From positions 1-47,666 of the forward strand of contig JANMDR010000188.1 in NCBI GenBank assembly GCA_031376425.1: 47,666 nt of DNA. The letters are read 5' to 3'. Below, in pieces: positions 16,428 through 24,113 of this stretch. The notes beneath the pieces are model-generated. The model had not been told where the DNA came from, did not search any database, and saw nothing but the letters and a program-made list of their open reading frames with translations. Numbering within the stretch: the stretch's first letter is position 1; every line of letters begins with the position of its first letter. Source of the stretch: JANMDR01 sp031376425 (GTDB taxonomy: Bacteria > Pseudomonadota > Gammaproteobacteria > Burkholderiales > Usitatibacteraceae). A program made the translations under genes and the position numbers.

Positions 16428-19400
16428 ATGCATGGGTTTCAGGGCTATCGTTATGTCGCCATCGGACTGCTTGCACTATCTTTGTCGAACAGCGTATTTG
16501 TATTCGCGCAAGTGCCAAATCTATTATCGGTTGCATCACCAAAATCATCCGTCACCCAATACAAAATCGACACGTGGCAAACTGAGCAGGGCTTGCCACA
16601 GAACACCGTACAGACGATGTATCAGACGCGGGCGGGTTATCTTTGGGTGGGTACAGCGGGAGGGCTGGCGCGGTTTGATGGAATGCGCTTTGCTACTTTT
16701 GAATCTACAGTCGCTCCAGAAGTCGCTGCTAGTCCGATATTCGGATTTAAGGAAGATGCGGAAGGCTATCTGTGGATTGGTTATGGGCGTGGTGCAGTGC
16801 GCTTTCGTGATGGGCGATTTGAGTCTGTTATCGATAGCACCTTAACAGATGGACGGCGCGTGTGGGCATTTGCGCAAGCGCCCAATGGCGTGATGTGGAT
16901 TGCCTCAGAAAACGGGTTGATACGCTGGGATAAGGGGTTGACCAAGGTTTATAAAGAAGCCGATGGCCTGCCCAGCAACCGTTTGCGCACACTCTGTTTT
17001 GATCGCGAAGGTGTACTTTGGATTGGCACGGGCGGCGGTGGTTTAGCCTCTTTTTCTGCTGAAAAATTCACGGTATTTAATGCTGCAAATGGCTTCCCGA
17101 ATCCCGAAGTGCGGCACGTGCTTGCCGATCCTGCGGGTGGTGTGTGGGCGGCTACGGCGGGTGGTGGATTAGTACATATTGATGGTGGCAAGGAAGGCAA
17201 GATCAAAACTTACACCATGGCTGATGGCTTGCCCACGGATCAGCTTACCCAACTCGCGCGCGATAAATCCGGCGCGCTCTGGATTGGAACTTGGGGTGAG
17301 GGTGTTGTGCGGATGTCTGATGCGCGCTTCACCACAATTTCGGCCGCCGCAGGTTTAGGTGGCGATCAAATATGGTCTTTGTTAGGGGATGCCGAGGGTA
17401 GCGTTTGGGTTGGTTCATGGAATGGCGGATTGAATCGTTTAAGCAATCGTGCCTTTGGTGTTTTTGGTAAACCAGAGGGATTGCTTAGCGATAACGTGCG
17501 CAGCATAATGCACACGCGCGATGGTGCTACATGGGTATCTACAGCGGGCGGCGGTGTGAGCCGGTTGGAAGGCGATAGCCTTAAGTTGATAACGAAAAAA
17601 GATGGCTTGGGCACCAATGAATCATCGGCGTTGCTGGAAGATAAAGACGGTGCAATCTGGATAGGTTCATACACGCAAGGTATCTCCAGATTAAAGCAAG
17701 GCAAAATTGACAACTTTAGCCTAGCGCAAGGACTACCAAATGTTGATGTGCGCACGATTATTCAAGATCGCGCTGGCACCATATGGGCGGGCACTAAATC
17801 GGGTTTGGCGCGGTTTGACGGTCAGCGTTTTGTCGCGGTAAAGCCAGTGGGTGTGCCACTTGAAGGCGTTTCCACCATCCTTGAAGATCGAAGTGGCATA
17901 TTTTGGCTTGGCACCCCTGGTGATGGCCTATTTCGCTACAACCCAGGCGATGGCACCGTTACTATGTTTACGCGTAAGGACGGCTTGGTTTCGAATTGGG
18001 TACTGGCGCTTCATGAAGATGCTACAGGTGGACTTTGGATTGGCTCAAATGGCAACGGGTTAAATCGACTGAAAAACGGGCGTTTTTCTGCTATTCGCAC
18101 GACGGACGGCCTTTGGGATGGTACCGCACACGTTATGATCCCCGACCAGCTTGGAAATCTTTGGATGACATGTAATCGTGGCTTTTTCCGTGTTGCCCTT
18201 GCCGACCTTAACGCCTTTGCCGATGGCAAAACGCCCAAGGTAGTATCTACAGGCTTTGGTCCTGGTGACGCGTTACGCAGCGCCACGTTTGCCGGTGGGT
18301 TGCAGCCCGCAGGTAGCATGGACCCAAAGGGGCGACTATGGCTGCCGTCATTAAAAGGTCTGGTGATTGTTGATCCAGCACGTCTTCCAGGGTCTGGCGA
18401 GCTACCCCCGATTATCATCGAGCAGGTATCGGTAAATGGCGTGGTTAGCGTCCCTAAACTAGGAAGTGGTGCTGTGCCTAATTTGCTTACGCCTGCTATG
18501 GCAAACACAAACGAAAGTGCTAATACCAACGCTGAAATTGTGCTGCCACCTGGGTCCGTGCCGCTGGCGATTCGTTACACCGCGGGCATGCTGCTGAACG
18601 CGGATCGCGTGCGCTTTCGTTATCAAATGGAAGGTTTGACACCTAACTGGGTGGAAGCCGGAAAAGCGCGCGAGGCCGTATTTCCTGCTTTACCGCATGG
18701 GACCTATCAATTTCGGGTAGCCGCTTCGCTTGATGGCACGCGCTGGCGTGAAGCCACGCAGGTTTTGCCTATTCGCGTGACCCCTTACTACTATCAAACG
18801 TCTTGGTTTATGGCGTTAACGGGGCTTGGAGCTTTGGCGGCGCTATTTGGTGTGTTTCGATTACGCACCCATCAGTTGCATAAGCGCCATGCCGAAATGG
18901 AACGTATCGTGGCTGAAAAAACGGAAGCACTTTGGCAAGCCAACGAGCATCTTTCCCGCCTGTCACGCACCGATGCTCTAACTGGTCTTGCTAATCGACG
19001 CAGCCTTGACGAAACCTTGGAAGCCGAATGGCGACGTGGTTTGCGTCTGCAAACTTCCCTTGCGGTTGTGCTCATTGATATCGATTCTTTCAAAGCCTAT
19101 AACGATACTCTAGGCCACCCCGAAGGCGATAAATGCCTGATTGCAGTAGCTGATGTCATCCGTAAAATAAGTGGCCGTGCAGGCGATTTTGCCGCCCGTT
19201 ACGGTGGCGAAGAATTTATGGTGCTAGTTCCCGGCTTTGATCACAAGGCAACTGCTGTTTATGCCGAAACCCTGCGCCAAGCCTGCGAAGCGCAAGCTAT
19301 TCCTCACCCGGCATCGCCAGTGGCTACGGTAGTAACGATCAGTATCGGCATAGCCGTATTGATACCTTCAGAGCAATCATCGGTTGAAAGTTTAATCGCA

Positions 19401-19457
19401 CAAGCAGATGCCGCGCTCTATCGGGCGAAAAATGAAGGGCGTAACTGCGTGCGATAG
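16428..19457 (+). CDS. Periplasmic beta-propeller sensor diguanylate cyclase (Reg_prop, Y_Y_Y, GGDEF)
   Basis: About 1009 residues. After a signal sequence (YRYVAIGLLALSLSNSVFVF) come about 14 repeats of the two-component-regulator-propeller type between about 16560 and 18400, each like LWIGTGGGGLASF or VWVGSWNGGLNRL. That is enough for two seven-bladed propellers. A Y_Y_Y domain follows (RVRFRYQMEGLTPNWVEAG), then one membrane helix (WFMALTGLGALAALFGVF), a short coiled coil and a GGDEF domain (DALTGLANRRSLDE, IDIDSFKAYNDTLGH, RYGGEEF). The inhibitory-site RxxD is present (RAGD). It should make cyclic di-GMP in response to a periplasmic ligand, possibly a glycan given the amylase next to it. 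Earlier starts exist at 16413 (ATG) and 16332 (GTG), and none has a good ribosome site. Confidence 0.88.
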   Translation: MHGFQGYRYVAIGLLALSLSNSVFVFAQVPNLLSVASPKSSVTQYKIDTWQTEQGLPQNTVQTMYQTRAGYLWVGTAGGLARFDGMRFATFESTVAPEVAASPIFGFKEDAEGYLWIGYGRGAVRFRDGRFESVIDSTLTDGRRVWAFAQAPNGVMWIASENGLIRWDKGLTKVYKEADGLPSNRLRTLCFDREGVLWIGTGGGGLASFSAEKFTVFNAANGFPNPEVRHVLADPAGGVWAATAGGGLVHIDGGKEGKIKTYTMADGLPTDQLTQLARDKSGALWIGTWGEGVVRMSDARFTTISAAAGLGGDQIWSLLGDAEGSVWVGSWNGGLNRLSNRAFGVFGKPEGLLSDNVRSIMHTRDGATWVSTAGGGVSRLEGDSLKLITKKDGLGTNESSALLEDKDGAIWIGSYTQGISRLKQGKIDNFSLAQGLPNVDVRTIIQDRAGTIWAGTKSGLARFDGQRFVAVKPVGVPLEGVSTILEDRSGIFWLGTPGDGLFRYNPGDGTVTMFTRKDGLVSNWVLALHEDATGGLWIGSNGNGLNRLKNGRFSAIRTTDGLWDGTAHVMIPDQLGNLWMTCNRGFFRVALADLNAFADGKTPKVVSTGFGPGDALRSATFAGGLQPAGSMDPKGRLWLPSLKGLVIVDPARLPGSGELPPIIIEQVSVNGVVSVPKLGSGAVPNLLTPAMANTNESANTNAEIVLPPGSVPLAIRYTAGMLLNADRVRFRYQMEGLTPNWVEAGKAREAVFPALPHGTYQFRVAASLDGTRWREATQVLPIRVTPYYYQTSWFMALTGLGALAALFGVFRLRTHQLHKRHAEMERIVAEKTEALWQANEHLSRLSRTDALTGLANRRSLDETLEAEWRRGLRLQTSLAVVLIDIDSFKAYNDTLGHPEGDKCLIAVADVIRKISGRAGDFAARYGGEEFMVLVPGFDHKATAVYAETLRQACEAQAIPHPASPVATVVTISIGIAVLIPSEQSSVESLIAQADAALYRAKNEGRNCVR

Positions 19458-19589
19458 CGGTTAAAGCAAGCGCAAAATTCTGCGGGAAAGACCTATTTCG
19501 CAGATTATGCCGAGCTCAAGCTTATTTCAAGTCTATAGCGCTGGGCTGCGCCCTTCGCCCATTATTGGTATTAACTTAATGACAGTTTT

Positions 19590-19627
19590 TGCCTGAATAT
19601 AGGGCATGAACTCCCTATAATAAGGCA
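19590..19627. terminator. Long imperfect palindrome after the diguanylate cyclase gene
   Basis: TGCCT-GAA-TATAGGG, then an 8-base loop, then CCCTATA-ATA-AGGCA. Both arms pair perfectly around a 3x3 internal loop. It lies about 130 bases after the stop codon. T-runs flank it on the left side only. It is part of the palindrome family seen at other gene ends. Confidence 0.5.
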
Positions 19628-19757
19628 TCTAAGTCGATTATTTGGCGCTATCTCTAAAACCATACCAATAATTTATTTTGTACCAAAACTACAAATACGC
19701 TGAATTTAGTGCTTTTATTTTGTAGTTATAGTATATTTTCAGTGCGCTGAAATGTGA

Positions 19758-19780
19758 GCCTTGTTGCATTGCAACAAGGC
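19758..19780. promoter_or_regulatory. Perfect 23-bp palindrome upstream of the amylase gene
   Basis: Arms of 11 bases (GCCTTGTTGCA and TGCAACAAGGC) around one central T, about 295 bases before the amylase start. The TTGCA-T-TGCAA core has the look of a LacI-family operator, a common type of control for starch and maltodextrin genes. It lies just after an AT-rich stretch (19700-19740) that could be a promoter. The rest of the 617-base gap 19458-20074 holds the hairpin at 19590, a 16-base tandem repeat, and no gene I can see. Confidence 0.5.
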
Positions 19781-19893
19781 GCGCTTGGTAAAACTATCAG
19801 GAGTCTATTGGGTGTATTACGGCAATAAAACAATAACTTTGCCCACACCGCATCATGCTGTTTGCATAAAAAAACTTTAAAAACGCAACATGC

Positions 19894-19925
19894 TTTAAGT
19901 GTCACTAGGTTTAAGCGTCACTAAG
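19894..19925. repeat. Tandem 16-bp direct repeat upstream of the amylase gene
   Basis: Two head-to-tail copies, TTTAAGTGTCACTAGG (19894-19909) and TTTAAGCGTCACTAAG (19910-19925), differ at two positions. A spacing of 16 bases puts equal bases one and a half helix turns apart. It could be a regulator site or a chance duplication. Confidence 0.5.
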
Positions 19926-20074
19926 CAATAGCTGTATCAAGCTCAAAAAAACGCCGATTCATCAACGCGCTCCAGCGTCGCTTTAATTTAAGCCAACGCC
20001 CAAGCGTGCGGACGAACTCAACCTAAAAATGTAGCTAACAATAATTTAAACAAAACATTGGAGAGAGAAATCGT

Positions 20075-21940
20075 ATGAAGAGTAAACTTTTACAAGCAAC
20101 TTTGGCCCTCGGTATCAGCCTCGCTGGATTCGCCGCACCGAGTTATGCCGTACTTAATAATCCCGCCACATCAGTGCAAATGTTTCAGTGGAGCTGGAAT
20201 GATATTGCTACTGAATGTACGCAATTTTTAGGGCCTAAAGGCTATGGTGCGGTACAAATTTCGCCGCCGGGTGCCTCTAAAGTAGCAAACGGTTGGTGGG
20301 GTGTTTATCAGCCGGTGAATTACGTCACGCTTACCAGCCGTATGGGTACGCAGGCGCAGTTGCAATCCATGGTAAATACCTGTCATGCCGCTGGTGTGCG
20401 GGTGTACGCGGATATTGTTGTAAACCAAATGGCTGATGGCAGCGGCACGGCGACTGACGGTAGCACATGGAATGCCGGTACATTGAGCTATCCTTTTTTT
20501 AGCGCCAGCGATTTTCATAGCAACTGCAATATTGCCGACAGCGATTACAACTCGCCTGCTGGCACCTATGCGGTCCAAAACTGTCGTTTAGGCGGCTTAC
20601 CCGATCTTGCGACTGAAAATGTTTATGTAAAAGGACAGATCGTAAATTACCTAAATAAACTGCTTGACCTCGGCATAGATGGCTTCCGTATTGATGCTTC
20701 AAAGCACATGCCTGCCTCAGCGTGGACGAGTATTATGGCTACGGTAAAATCGACGCGCCCTAAAACTACATCAGGCGAAAATATCTGGTTAACGCAAGAA
20801 ATTATTCCCGATGGTGCCACTACGATTAATGATTATTTATCGGTAGGTACGGTTAACGAATTCCGCTTTGCCTACGCCATGCGTGACGTGTTTCGCGGCA
20901 ATAACGGGCAAAGCTTATCGACTATTCCCAACATCATGGGTACATGGGGAAATTGGGGCGGTAGTTATGGTTTTGTGCAGCCGCAAAACGCGACAATTTT
21001 CCTAAATAATTGGGATACTGAACGTAACGGCAGCTCGCTTGCGGCTAGCAACTATGGCGCTGGTGCGACCAATGATAGCGTCGGTACACAACGTTATGCG
21101 CTTGCAAATATTTTTATGATGGCACAAGGCTACGGCGAAGCACAATTGCACTCGGGCTTTCGCTTTACGAATGGTAATGGCGATCGCCCCACAGCCAGCC
21201 CCTATGATGCAACGGGTGCGGCAAAAATTAACGTGGATTGGGACTTCATCCATCGTTGGGGCAATATCGCCAATATGGTGAAATTTCGCGCCGCTGCCAC
21301 AGGTGCTGCACAAGGTAATTGGATAACCGGCAACGCGCAGCAAGTGGCGTTTAGCCGTGGCACTGTTGGCTTTGTAGCGCTTAATAATACGGGCGCTGCA
21401 TGGACAAACAATTTCTATACCAATTTAGCCGCAGGTACTTATTGCAATATTATCAACGGTGAAAAAAATGCGGCAGGCACAGCGTGTACCGGTGGCAGTG
21501 TGGTGGTGGCACCAAATGGATACGCTAATATCACCGTGCCTGGAGATGGCGGCAGCGCTACGCCAGCTGTGGCAATTTACACAGGTCAAAAACTTTCCGG
21601 CAGCCCACCGCCAACCGCCACCTGTAGCGTTACTTTTAGTATCGCCAATGCCAGCACAACATTAGGCCAAGATCTTTACGTGGTCGGCAATCAGGTAGAA
21701 ATTGGCAACTGGGCTGGCACCGGCGGTTATAAGCTCACCATTCAAGGCACTGGTGCAAATGCGCAGTGGAAAGGCACGTTGAGCTTACCTGCCAACACGG
21801 CAGTGCAATACAAATACGTTAAACGCAACGGCACGGCTGTAGTGTGGGAGAGTAATCAAACTACGCCAAGCGGGAATCGCACATTCACAAGTTGCGCATC
21901 CGGCGCGTTGCCGCGAGCCGATGGCAATTTTAAGTTCTAA
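20075..21940 (+). CDS. Secreted alpha-amylase (GH13) with C-terminal CBM20 starch-binding domain
   Basis: 621 residues. The signal peptide is 1-25 (ending PSYA). The catalytic barrel follows: MFQWSWNDIATEC, region II GFRIDASKHM with nucleophile Asp207, acid/base Glu242 in LTQEI, and Asp314 in NNWDTERNG. After a beta-sandwich domain and a short linker (GSPPPTATC), a CBM20 occupies about 517-621 (LYVVGNQVEIGNWAG, then VQYKYVKRNG). It should cut internal alpha-1,4 bonds of starch outside the cytoplasm. Two histidines nearly invariant in GH13 are replaced: Gln118 in DIVVNQM (normally NH) and Trp313 in NWD (normally NHD). A strong ribosome site (GGAGAGAG) precedes the ATG, and two hairpins follow the stop. 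Confidence 0.92.
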   Translation: MKSKLLQATLALGISLAGFAAPSYAVLNNPATSVQMFQWSWNDIATECTQFLGPKGYGAVQISPPGASKVANGWWGVYQPVNYVTLTSRMGTQAQLQSMVNTCHAAGVRVYADIVVNQMADGSGTATDGSTWNAGTLSYPFFSASDFHSNCNIADSDYNSPAGTYAVQNCRLGGLPDLATENVYVKGQIVNYLNKLLDLGIDGFRIDASKHMPASAWTSIMATVKSTRPKTTSGENIWLTQEIIPDGATTINDYLSVGTVNEFRFAYAMRDVFRGNNGQSLSTIPNIMGTWGNWGGSYGFVQPQNATIFLNNWDTERNGSSLAASNYGAGATNDSVGTQRYALANIFMMAQGYGEAQLHSGFRFTNGNGDRPTASPYDATGAAKINVDWDFIHRWGNIANMVKFRAAATGAAQGNWITGNAQQVAFSRGTVGFVALNNTGAAWTNNFYTNLAAGTYCNIINGEKNAAGTACTGGSVVVAPNGYANITVPGDGGSATPAVAIYTGQKLSGSPPPTATCSVTFSIANASTTLGQDLYVVGNQVEIGNWAGTGGYKLTIQGTGANAQWKGTLSLPANTAVQYKYVKRNGTAVVWESNQTTPSGNRTFTSCASGALPRADGNFKF

Positions 21941-21957
21941 CTTATAATAAAGTAGCT

Positions 21958-21990
21958 GAAAATGCTCTATTTTAGGGCGTTTTCAAATAG
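21958..21990 (+). terminator. Hairpin after the amylase gene (first of two)
   Basis: GAAAATGCTCTA pairs with TAGGGCGTTTTC over 12 bases (two G-T pairs) around a TTT loop, followed by a loose T-rich tail. It begins 17 bases after the amylase stop. Confidence 0.65.
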
Positions 21991-22007
21991 TTTTAATTTG
22001 CATATTT

Positions 22008-22051
22008 AGCCTGAAGGCGCCCTGAAATGGTGCGTCTTCAGGCTATTTTTT
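22008..22051 (+). terminator. Hairpin terminator after the amylase gene (second of two)
   Basis: AGCCTGAAG (22008-22016) pairs with CTTCAGGCT (22036-22044), extended inward by GCGC and GCGT-type pairs, and is followed by a run of six T. The shared CCTGAAG/CTTCAGG arm links it to the hairpin after rho and the one after queE. Confidence 0.85.
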
Positions 22052-22187
22052 GTGCGTTAAAAGCGTCGTTCTGCGCGTCATCGTGGTGCAACAATGTATG
22101 GTTATGCTCGTTTGAGCGCAATGGCAAGCTTATTGCTTTGGTAAGGCTGTTCGCTAATGCGCGATAACCTTCATTAGGAGCAGCACG

Positions 22188-23525
22188 ATGCGACTGCCAG
22201 CAAACCATCCATTACGTTATGTATTGAGCAACGAAATTCATGCACGTCCACCACCAGAGCTTGCGGCACCTGAGCGTTTATCTTACATCACTATTCAATA
22301 CGGTCGTGACGCTGCCGCCACCGCCCCCATTGATGATTTAGCGCGGCTTTGCGTGATGTGGGGTGTACCTTCGCCGATGGCGGAAGTTACGCATTTTGTG
22401 GCGGAGCATTCTAATTTACGACTCAAATGGGAGCGCCACACCGAGTTCGTTACCTACACATTTTCGCGACGTGGTGAATTCGAGCGCCCCTTTGAAAACC
22501 CCGTCATTGCAGCCGTTAACGAAGAATGGTTAGCAACCATTAGCGGGCAGCTGATGGTCGCAATTCATTTAGCAGTGCAGCGCAATCACGCGTTTGTTCC
22601 AGACTTGCAAGATGTGGTGGCTGAGTTTGATAACAATTATTTAGTTGGTGCAAAAGTGGCTGGCGGCAATGCAATTGTGCTGACCGACTTTATTATTCAC
22701 GCCGACCAATTTGGTCGTATGTTGGTCATGGATACCCACCTTGGCAAGCGTCAAGCAGGGCGCACTGTGCAGCGTTTATTAGAAATTGAAACCTATCGCA
22801 TGATGGCACTACTGAGCCTACCCGTAGCATTGGGAACCGCTGCGATGCTGCGCCCAGCCGAGCATGAGCTTGATGAAATAACTACCTTAATGGCCACAGG
22901 TGCTGCCGCAACTGCACAAACGCCAGACACTGCCATTGATGAAGCTGCGCTGCTAATGCGCTTGACAAAACTTGCCGCCACCGTTGAAAGCGAAGTGGCC
23001 TGCAATAGCTTTCGCTTTGGCGCAACCCACGCCTATTATGAAATTACCAGACGCCGTATTGCCGAGTTGCGCGAGGAGCGCCTAGTTGGCGTGCAGACAA
23101 TAGACGAATTTATGAGCCGCCGTTTAGCACCTGCTATGGCAACATGCACCTCCGTTGAAAAGCGACTGTTAGATTTATCTGAACGCATTGCCCGTGCCAG
23201 TGATCTGCTGCGCACGCGAGTTGATATTGAGCGTGAGCAGCAAAATCAGGTGTTACTCGCCAGCATGAATCAACGTGCAAAATTACAATTGCGCCTGCAA
23301 CAAACCGTGGAAGGGTTATCGATCGCGGCCATTACCTATTACGTTGTCGGTTTAGTAGCGTATGCTGCAAAAGCCCTAAAACAGGGTGGTTTGAACATAT
23401 CGGTTGAAATTGTTACAGGTGCAGCGATACCGGTTGTAGCGCTGATTATTTGGCTTGGTGTGAAACAGATGCACAAGCGCGTGCATAAGCATTTGGGCGC
23501 GGGGGATGAGGACGGGGTGGTGTAG
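22188..23525 (+). CDS. DUF3422 family membrane protein
   Basis: 445 residues. The N terminus (NHPLRYVLSNEIHARPP, then ERLSYITIQYG) is the signature of DUF3422. A large soluble part is followed by a coiled-coil stretch (ERIARASDLLRTRVDIEREQ) and two C-terminal membrane helices (GLSIAAITYYVVGLVAYAA and IVTGAAIPVVALIIWLGV). The end is basic (KQMHKRVHKHLG). Function is unknown. The topology suggests a cytoplasmic domain anchored at the C terminus. AGGAG lies 8 bases upstream of the ATG. It appears to stand alone as a transcription unit. Confidence 0.85.
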   Translation: MRLPANHPLRYVLSNEIHARPPPELAAPERLSYITIQYGRDAAATAPIDDLARLCVMWGVPSPMAEVTHFVAEHSNLRLKWERHTEFVTYTFSRRGEFERPFENPVIAAVNEEWLATISGQLMVAIHLAVQRNHAFVPDLQDVVAEFDNNYLVGAKVAGGNAIVLTDFIIHADQFGRMLVMDTHLGKRQAGRTVQRLLEIETYRMMALLSLPVALGTAAMLRPAEHELDEITTLMATGAAATAQTPDTAIDEAALLMRLTKLAATVESEVACNSFRFGATHAYYEITRRRIAELREERLVGVQTIDEFMSRRLAPAMATCTSVEKRLLDLSERIARASDLLRTRVDIEREQQNQVLLASMNQRAKLQLRLQQTVEGLSIAAITYYVVGLVAYAAKALKQGGLNISVEIVTGAAIPVVALIIWLGVKQMHKRVHKHLGAGDEDGVV

Positions 23526-23809
23526 GGCGCAACTAAATTTATCAATTCACTTTGCGCCACTCAACGGAACATCAAATAGGTATCCACCGGCTTTCTGTCA
23601 ATGCTAAAGGTGCGGTTGCGGTTATGGCAGAAACTTCAAGCTGTTTCGAAACTTCTCCAAGCAAATTTTTAACAAGCTCTTCCATTTTATCATCTATCAA
23701 CGCCTAGTCATGCTCAGTCGTGATGATTTCATCTCTCGTAGGCAAAAGCGCAAGTTTACTGCGCCCTTTTTGTTGCTCCAGAACAGTTTTTTTGTTCTTT
23801 CATTTGTAT

Positions 23810-24019
23810 TCATCTTGATAGCCGTTCAATATACGCCTAATACCCAAAGCATAGATTCTTTTTGCGCCCCGTTGTTTCTTGCAAAAGACCTAGTGCAACA
23901 AAGGTTTCAACAGCGCCATTTGTAGTGGGAAAACTGCTGTTGGGCGTCCGTTTTGCAGAGTCTACAACCAGTCTTGGCATCGAGCGCAATGCTTCAAAAA
24001 GCCAGTAGCTGGCGTTTCA
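23810..24019 (-). pseudogene. Remnant of a Fic/DOC-family protein (C-terminal end)
   Basis: Reading the minus strand from about 24016 gives ASYWLFEALRSMPRL, then FPTTNGAVETFVALGLLQ, ETTGRKKNLCFGY, a TAG stop at 23839-23837, and AYIERLSR before TGA. This is the winged-helix tail of Fic AMP-transferases (FEAL..., ...ANxAVExLxxLGIxxExTGRxRNRxxxYxxYLxIL). A stop interrupts it, and no Fic motif (HPFxxGNGR) is found upstream. The preceding bases to about 24055 may continue the gene in another frame (TVGSEHDVKRQLLAF). The rest of the 588-base gap 23526-24113 holds nothing convincing; a 37-codon frame on the minus strand (23572-23685) is unsupported. Confidence 0.7.
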
Positions 24020-24113
24020 CATCGTGCTCGCTGCCAACAGTTTTTTTAGTAGCTGTACGCAGCCTAAAAAGGGTGTTTGCAGTGGCTCAATTTATCAAGC
24101 GGATTGCCTAGCC

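Noticed and set aside
19548..19562. Short GGGC-TGC-GCCC palindrome as a terminator
   Set aside because: Too short, and without a T-run; the larger palindrome at 19590 is the better candidate.
23572..23685. 37-codon minus-strand frame after the DUF3422 gene
   Set aside because: No ribosome site and no recognisable pattern; could be chance or a remnant.
23710..23925. 71-codon plus-strand frame
   Set aside because: It lies opposite the Fic remnant, which explains the region better.
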